Source of the DNA: Candidatus Peregrinibacteria bacterium
GTDB lineage: Bacteria; Patescibacteriota; Gracilibacteria; UM-FILTER-43-11
DNA: 9,111 nt
NCBI GenBank assembly: GCA_016220125.1
Contig: JACRIF010000133.1
Span: 1-9,111, forward strand
Direction: 5' to 3'
The position numbers and the translations under genes are program-made. The first letter of the stretch is position 1. Every line of letters begins with the position of its first letter. Below the pieces are notes generated by a model, which saw only the letters and a list, made by a program, of their open reading frames with translations, made no database searches and was not told the DNA's origin. Below are positions 6,653 through 9,111 of this stretch, piece after piece.

Positions 6653-7057
6653 ATGGATAAATTCCTGACGCTCTCCTATTACCTGTCGGCCCGGCCCGAC
6701 CCGAACTTCCAGTTCACCAAATTGACTTTGCTGATCGTGTTCGTGTTGCTCGCCGGAGCCATGGCGATCAAAATCATACGACGGAAGAAGGTGAAGGATG
6801 AGGTCCAGAAAAAACTGTTGAAGCGCTTCCCGGGTCCGTTGTTCGGATTCGCCACCGCGCTGCTCGCGCTGTTGGTGTTCCGGGAAACGGGAATCCCCCT
6901 GTTCTCCATGAGAATCTGGTGGATCGCCTTGCTGGTCGCCTTTGTGGTGTGGGCGGTGAAGGCCTTGCTCGCCTACCGAAAGGAGTACGCTGAAAAAAGC
7001 GCGCATGCCCACCACAGGGCGGATAACGCCCAATATCTGCCACGGAAAAAACGCTAA
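6653..7057 (+). CDS. Small three-helix membrane protein with basic YLPRKKR tail
   Basis: A 134-residue protein of unknown function. Hydrophobic segments lie at about 23-42, 62-76 and 88-107, with a strongly basic loop between the first two (I-R-R-K-K-V-K-D-E-V-Q-K-K, 42-54) and a charged tail ending in Y-L-P-R-K-K-R. From memory, similarly sized proteins with the F-R-x-x-G-I-P-x-x-S-M-R segment before the last helix and a Y-L-P-(K/R)-K-K end recur in CPR genomes, which is one reason for the taxonomic suggestion. I have not been able to verify this by search. It lies 12 bases after the preceding gene and is probably the last gene of the lgt cluster, since a separate promoter for rpsO follows. 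No Shine-Dalgarno is visible; the bases before the ATG are C-rich. Confidence 0.78.
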   Translation: MDKFLTLSYYLSARPDPNFQFTKLTLLIVFVLLAGAMAIKIIRRKKVKDEVQKKLLKRFPGPLFGFATALLALLVFRETGIPLFSMRIWWIALLVAFVVWAVKALLAYRKEYAEKSAHAHHRADNAQYLPRKKR

Positions 7058-7136
7058 AAATCGACTTTTCCCCTGTGATTCAACGCATGGGTGGCGCATG
7101 GTTTTTGAGGTCTCCGGATGAAATAAAGAAAAAACC

Positions 7137-7165
7137 TTGCCATGAACGGCGAATTTTAGTAAAAT
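7137..7165 (+). promoter_or_regulatory. Sigma70-type promoter of rpsO
   Basis: TTGCCA (7137-7142) and TAAAAT (7160-7165) are separated by exactly 17 bases, matching the consensus at 5 of 6 positions in the -10 and 4 of 6 in the -35. The predicted start near 7172 gives a leader of about 35 bases before the rpsO ATG at 7207. This is the best promoter in the window and separates rpsO from the lgt cluster. The surrounding non-coding stretch (7058-7206) is AT-richer than the genes; apart from a direct repeat of CGCATGG (7084-7090, 7095-7101) I see nothing else there. Confidence 0.65.
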
Positions 7166-7206
7166 GAACAAGTAAGTTGATTTTGCCCCCCTTAAACCCC
7201 CAAACG

Positions 7207-7470
7207 ATGAAACGCGACGAGAAGAAGAAAATCATTGGCGAACACGCCAAACACGAGAAGGACACGGGATCGGCCCAGGTCCAGATCGCCATCCTCACCG
7301 AGAGGATCAACGAGTTGACCGACCACCTCAAGGATCACAAGAAAGACAACCACAGCCGCCGTGGCCTGCTTTCCATGGTCGGAAAACGAAGGAAGCTTCT
7401 GAACTACATGAAAAGCAAGAACGCCGAGGGCTACCAGTCGCTCATCAAAACCCTCGACCTCCGAAAGTAA
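7207..7470 (+). CDS. rpsO: 30S ribosomal protein S15 (uS15)
   Basis: An 87-residue protein, close to the usual 89. S15 binds the central domain of 16S rRNA and organises the platform of the small subunit. The whole family pattern is present: the D-T-G-S-A-Q-V-Q-I-A-I-L-T-E-R-I segment at 19-34, then N-E-L-T-D-H-L-K-D-H-K-K-D (35-47), H-S-R-R-G-L-L-S-M-V-G-K-R-R-K-L-L (49-65), and the C-terminal helix ending L-R-K. The ATG at 7207 is chosen because it gives the family N-terminus M-K-R-D-E-K-K; an in-frame TTG at 7177 would add ten residues not seen in the family and start about 5 bases after the predicted transcription start. No Shine-Dalgarno precedes it; the leader is C-rich instead. It is followed by a terminator hairpin and pnp, the classical rpsO-pnp order. 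Confidence 0.97.
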   Translation: MKRDEKKKIIGEHAKHEKDTGSAQVQIAILTERINELTDHLKDHKKDNHSRRGLLSMVGKRRKLLNYMKSKNAEGYQSLIKTLDLRK

Positions 7471-7499
7471 ACGAACCTTTGTGGCCATATATTCAAAAA

Positions 7500-7560
7500 G
7501 TTTCAAATTCAAGGACATCACCGCCCGGCGGTGATGACTTCCGATTTGAGACTTTTATTA
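7500..7560 (+). terminator. Long rho-independent terminator hairpin after rpsO
   Basis: The outer arms GTTTCAAAT (7500-7508) and ATTTGAGAC (7544-7552) pair over 9 positions with one G-U. Inside, AAG can pair with CTT, and a GC-rich inner stem CATCACCGC/GCGGTGATG (7516-7524 with 7528-7536) closes a three-base loop. A T-rich run TTTTATTA follows (7553-7560). It lies 29 bases after the rpsO stop. It should end rpsO transcripts or act as an RNase entry and attenuation site between rpsO and pnp. Confidence 0.75.
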
Positions 7561-7561
7561 T

Positions 7562-7614
7562 GTGGCTTCAAAGGGTTTAAACCCTTAATTCATAATATTT
7601 TTCTATGAAGCCAC
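7562..7614 (+). promoter_or_regulatory. Structured pnp leader pairing with the start codon
   Basis: GTGGCTTCA (7562-7570) is the exact reverse complement of TGAAGCCAC (7606-7614), which covers the second and third bases of the pnp ATG and the next codons. Between them sits a perfect 16-bp palindrome, AAGGGTTTAAACCCTT (7571-7586), that can form its own 6-bp hairpin, followed by an AU-rich single-stranded 19-base stretch. On a transcript reading through from rpsO, the 9-bp stem would hide the start codon. E. coli pnp is autoregulated through a leader hairpin cut by RNase III, so an analogous control is a reasonable inference, not a demonstrated one. Confidence 0.5.
7567..7596 (+). promoter_or_regulatory. 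Weak candidate promoter for pnp
   Basis: TTCAAA (7567-7572), an 18-base spacer and CATAAT (7591-7596, 5 of 6). It would start transcription at about 7603-7605, giving a leaderless pnp mRNA and bypassing the leader stem. The 16-bp palindrome lies in the spacer and could be an operator. This is an alternative to read-through from the rpsO promoter; sequence alone cannot decide. Confidence 0.3.
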
Positions 7615-9111
7615 AAGAATTCAAGCTGGCCCTTGGAGACAAGGAGCTGGTCGTGCAGGTGGGCAAACTGGCCCAGCAATGCAACGGAAGCGCCGTCGTC
7701 ATGATGGGCGGCACCGTCGTTTTGGCGACCGCCACCATGAAAAAGGAGATCCGCGAAGGGATCGACTTCTTCCCCCTCATGGTCAACTACCAGGAAAAAC
7801 TGTATGCCGGCGGTATCATCAAATCCAGCCGATTCCTCAAGCGCGAGCTTCGCGCCAGCGACGACAAGATCCTGATGGGTCGTGTGGCCGATAGGACCTA
7901 CCGCCCGCTTTTCCCCAAGGATTTCCGGAACGATGTTCAGGTGATGCTCAATGTCATCTCCTACGATTTGGAAAACGAGCATGATGTGGTCGCCTCGATC
8001 GCCGGATCCGTGGCGCTGACCATTTCCGACATCCCCTTCGCCGGACCGACCGCCACCGTGCGCGTGGGCCTGATCGATGGCGAATTGGTGTTGAACCCCA
8101 CCCACGAGGCCCGCACCCGTTCCGACCTTGATTTGATCGTATCGAGCAGCCAGGAGAACGTGATCATGATCGAGGCGGGAGCCAACGAGGTGACCGAGGA
8201 GAAAATGCTCGAGGCCATCGCCTTCGGCAAGAAATGGAGCCAGAAAATCGTTGAATTCATCCAAACCATCGAGAAGAAGATCGGCTTGCCGAAATTCGAA
8301 TGGAAGGCGCCGAGCAAGAACCCCGCGATCGAGGACTATGTCGACAAGAACTACGCCGACAAGATCATGGCCGCCTTGTACGAGCGGACCGGAAAGCTCG
8401 ACCGCTTCGGCTATTTCGACAGCCTCACCAAAGAGGTGAAGGACTACATGAAGGACAAGATCGACGAAAAAGAGATGAATCAGGTCGGCGAGGCCATGGC
8501 CCATTTGGTGAAACATGTGGTTCGCCAAAATATTCTCGAAAACGACAAGCGCATCGGAGGCCGGAAACTCACCGAGATCCGCCCCCTGTCGATCGAAACC
8601 GGCTTGTTGCCCCGCACCCATGGTTCCGCCCTCTTCCAACGTGGCGAGACCCAGGCGCTGAGCACCTGCACCCTGGGCGGGCCTTCCGACACCCAGATCC
8701 TGGAGGGAATCGAAGGCGAAACCAAAAAATCGTATTTCCATCACTACAATTTCCCCCCGTTCTCCGTGGGTGAGGTTTCAAACCGCCTGATGCCCGGAAA
8801 CCGCGAAATCGGACATGGCGCCTTGGCGGAGCGAGCCCTGATCCCCGTGTTGCCGCCCAAGGACGTGTTCCCCTACACCATTCGCACCGTTTCCGAAATT
8901 CTGATGAGCAATGGTTCGAGCTCCATGGCCGCGACCTGCGGATCCACGCTGGCTTTGATGGATGCGGGTGTCCCGATCAAAAAACCCGTCGCTGGTATCG
9001 CCATGGGCCTGATGACTTCCCATCACAACCCCGACCTGTACAAGGTGCTTACCGACCTGCAGGATGAGGAGGATGGTGGCGGAGATATGGATTTCAAGGT
9101 CGCCGGCACCC
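7605..9111 (+). CDS. pnp: Polynucleotide phosphorylase, 3' end cut by the window
   Basis: PNPase degrades RNA 3' to 5' by phosphorolysis and forms a trimer in the cytoplasm. The window holds 502 codons of about 700. The first RNase PH domain (about residues 5-140) carries N-Y-Q-E-K-L-Y-A-G-G, F-L-K-R-E and Y-R-P-L-F-P; an all-helical linker follows (about 210-300). The second, catalytic RNase PH domain shows P-R-T-H-G-S-A-L-F-Q-R-G-E-T-Q (336-350), H-H-Y-N-F-P-P-F-S (379-387), R-E-I-G-H-G-A-L-A-E-R (400-410), N-G-S-S-S-M-A (436-442) and the metal-binding aspartates D490 and D496 within G-D-M-D-F-K-V-A-G-T (493-502), corresponding by eye to E. coli D486 and D492. The C-terminal KH and S1 domains lie beyond the edge. 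Start ATG at 7605 gives the family N-terminus; there is no Shine-Dalgarno, and the start codon is part of a potential stem. The place after rpsO is conserved in many bacteria. Confidence 0.97.
   Translation, partial: MKPQEFKLALGDKELVVQVGKLAQQCNGSAVVMMGGTVVLATATMKKEIREGIDFFPLMVNYQEKLYAGGIIKSSRFLKRELRASDDKILMGRVADRTYRPLFPKDFRNDVQVMLNVISYDLENEHDVVASIAGSVALTISDIPFAGPTATVRVGLIDGELVLNPTHEARTRSDLDLIVSSSQENVIMIEAGANEVTEEKMLEAIAFGKKWSQKIVEFIQTIEKKIGLPKFEWKAPSKNPAIEDYVDKNYADKIMAALYERTGKLDRFGYFDSLTKEVKDYMKDKIDEKEMNQVGEAMAHLVKHVVRQNILENDKRIGGRKLTEIRPLSIETGLLPRTHGSALFQRGETQALSTCTLGGPSDTQILEGIEGETKKSYFHHYNFPPFSVGEVSNRLMPGNREIGHGALAERALIPVLPPKDVFPYTIRTVSEILMSNGSSSMAATCGSTLALMDAGVPIKKPVAGIAMGLMTSHHNPDLYKVLTDLQDEEDGGGDMDFKVAGT

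Noticed and set aside
7084..7101. Direct repeat CGCATGG before rpsO followed by TTTTT
   Set aside because: It is a direct repeat and not an inverted one, so it does not form a terminator, and two short copies are not evidence of a regulatory array.
6140..7171. Long open frame of 343 residues on the - strand
   Set aside because: It lies opposite three well-supported + strand genes, its translation is rich in Gln/His/Arg without hydrophobic core or known motif, and it mirrors the codon bias of the sense genes.
7177..7206. TTG-initiated ten-residue N-terminal extension of S15
   Set aside because: The extension is Pro-rich, not part of the S15 family, and would start about 5 bases after the predicted transcription start; the ATG at 7207 gives the normal N-terminus.
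7590..8744. Open frame of 384 residues on the - strand opposite pnp
   Set aside because: PNPase on the + strand is certain from its motifs; the reverse frame is open only because of third-position GC bias and shows no domain.

Overview
The window reads as a moderately GC-rich bacterial chromosome segment, most likely from a Candidate Phyla Radiation (Patescibacteria) lineage. The evidence is a recurring type of small lysine-tailed membrane protein, a very large exported protein with repeats of the type G-[FY]-x-W-[SN]-x2-x-G-W, a divergent Lgt, and the absence of recognisable Shine-Dalgarno sequences. The phylum assignment is inference from family resemblance recalled from memory. A Peregrinibacteria-like group is possible but not demonstrated. 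One gene ends in TGA exactly where the next gene starts, which fits the standard code rather than the UGA=Gly code of Gracilibacteria/Absconditabacteria. All genes that can be supported lie on the + strand.

Layout: (1) 2-508 is the 3' part, or possibly all, of an unrecognised three-helix membrane protein. (2) 586-1557 and 1595-5389 are two envelope genes. The first is a membrane-anchored protein made of about eight cysteine-pair repeats with a 30-residue period. The second is a 1264-residue secreted surface protein with a cleavable signal peptide, three W-S-x-x-I-G-W-type repeats and 20 cysteines. (3) A perfect 32-bp palindrome (5399-5430) closes this block. (4) 5446-7057 is a tight membrane-protein cluster: a divergent prolipoprotein diacylglyceryl transferase (lgt) followed by two small integral membrane proteins, with an 8-nt overlap and a 12-nt gap. 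(5) 7137-9111 is the classical rpsO-pnp pair: a good sigma70-type promoter, ribosomal protein S15, a long terminator hairpin, a second 53-nt foldable leader that pairs with the pnp start codon, and the first 502 residues of polynucleotide phosphorylase, which runs off the window.

Working together: the rpsO-pnp end is housekeeping (ribosome and RNA turnover). The central block is devoted to the cell envelope. The Cys-repeat protein and the giant surface protein are adjacent, both exported, and carry 16 and 20 cysteines, which suggests a disulfide-stabilised surface structure, although no interaction is shown. There is no intergenic stretch above 150 bases, and I see no tRNA, rRNA, CRISPR array, insertion sequence or transposase. 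The strongest candidates for something undescribed are the Cys-repeat protein with its giant neighbour, the Lgt homologue that appears to lack several classical catalytic residues, and the structured pnp leader.
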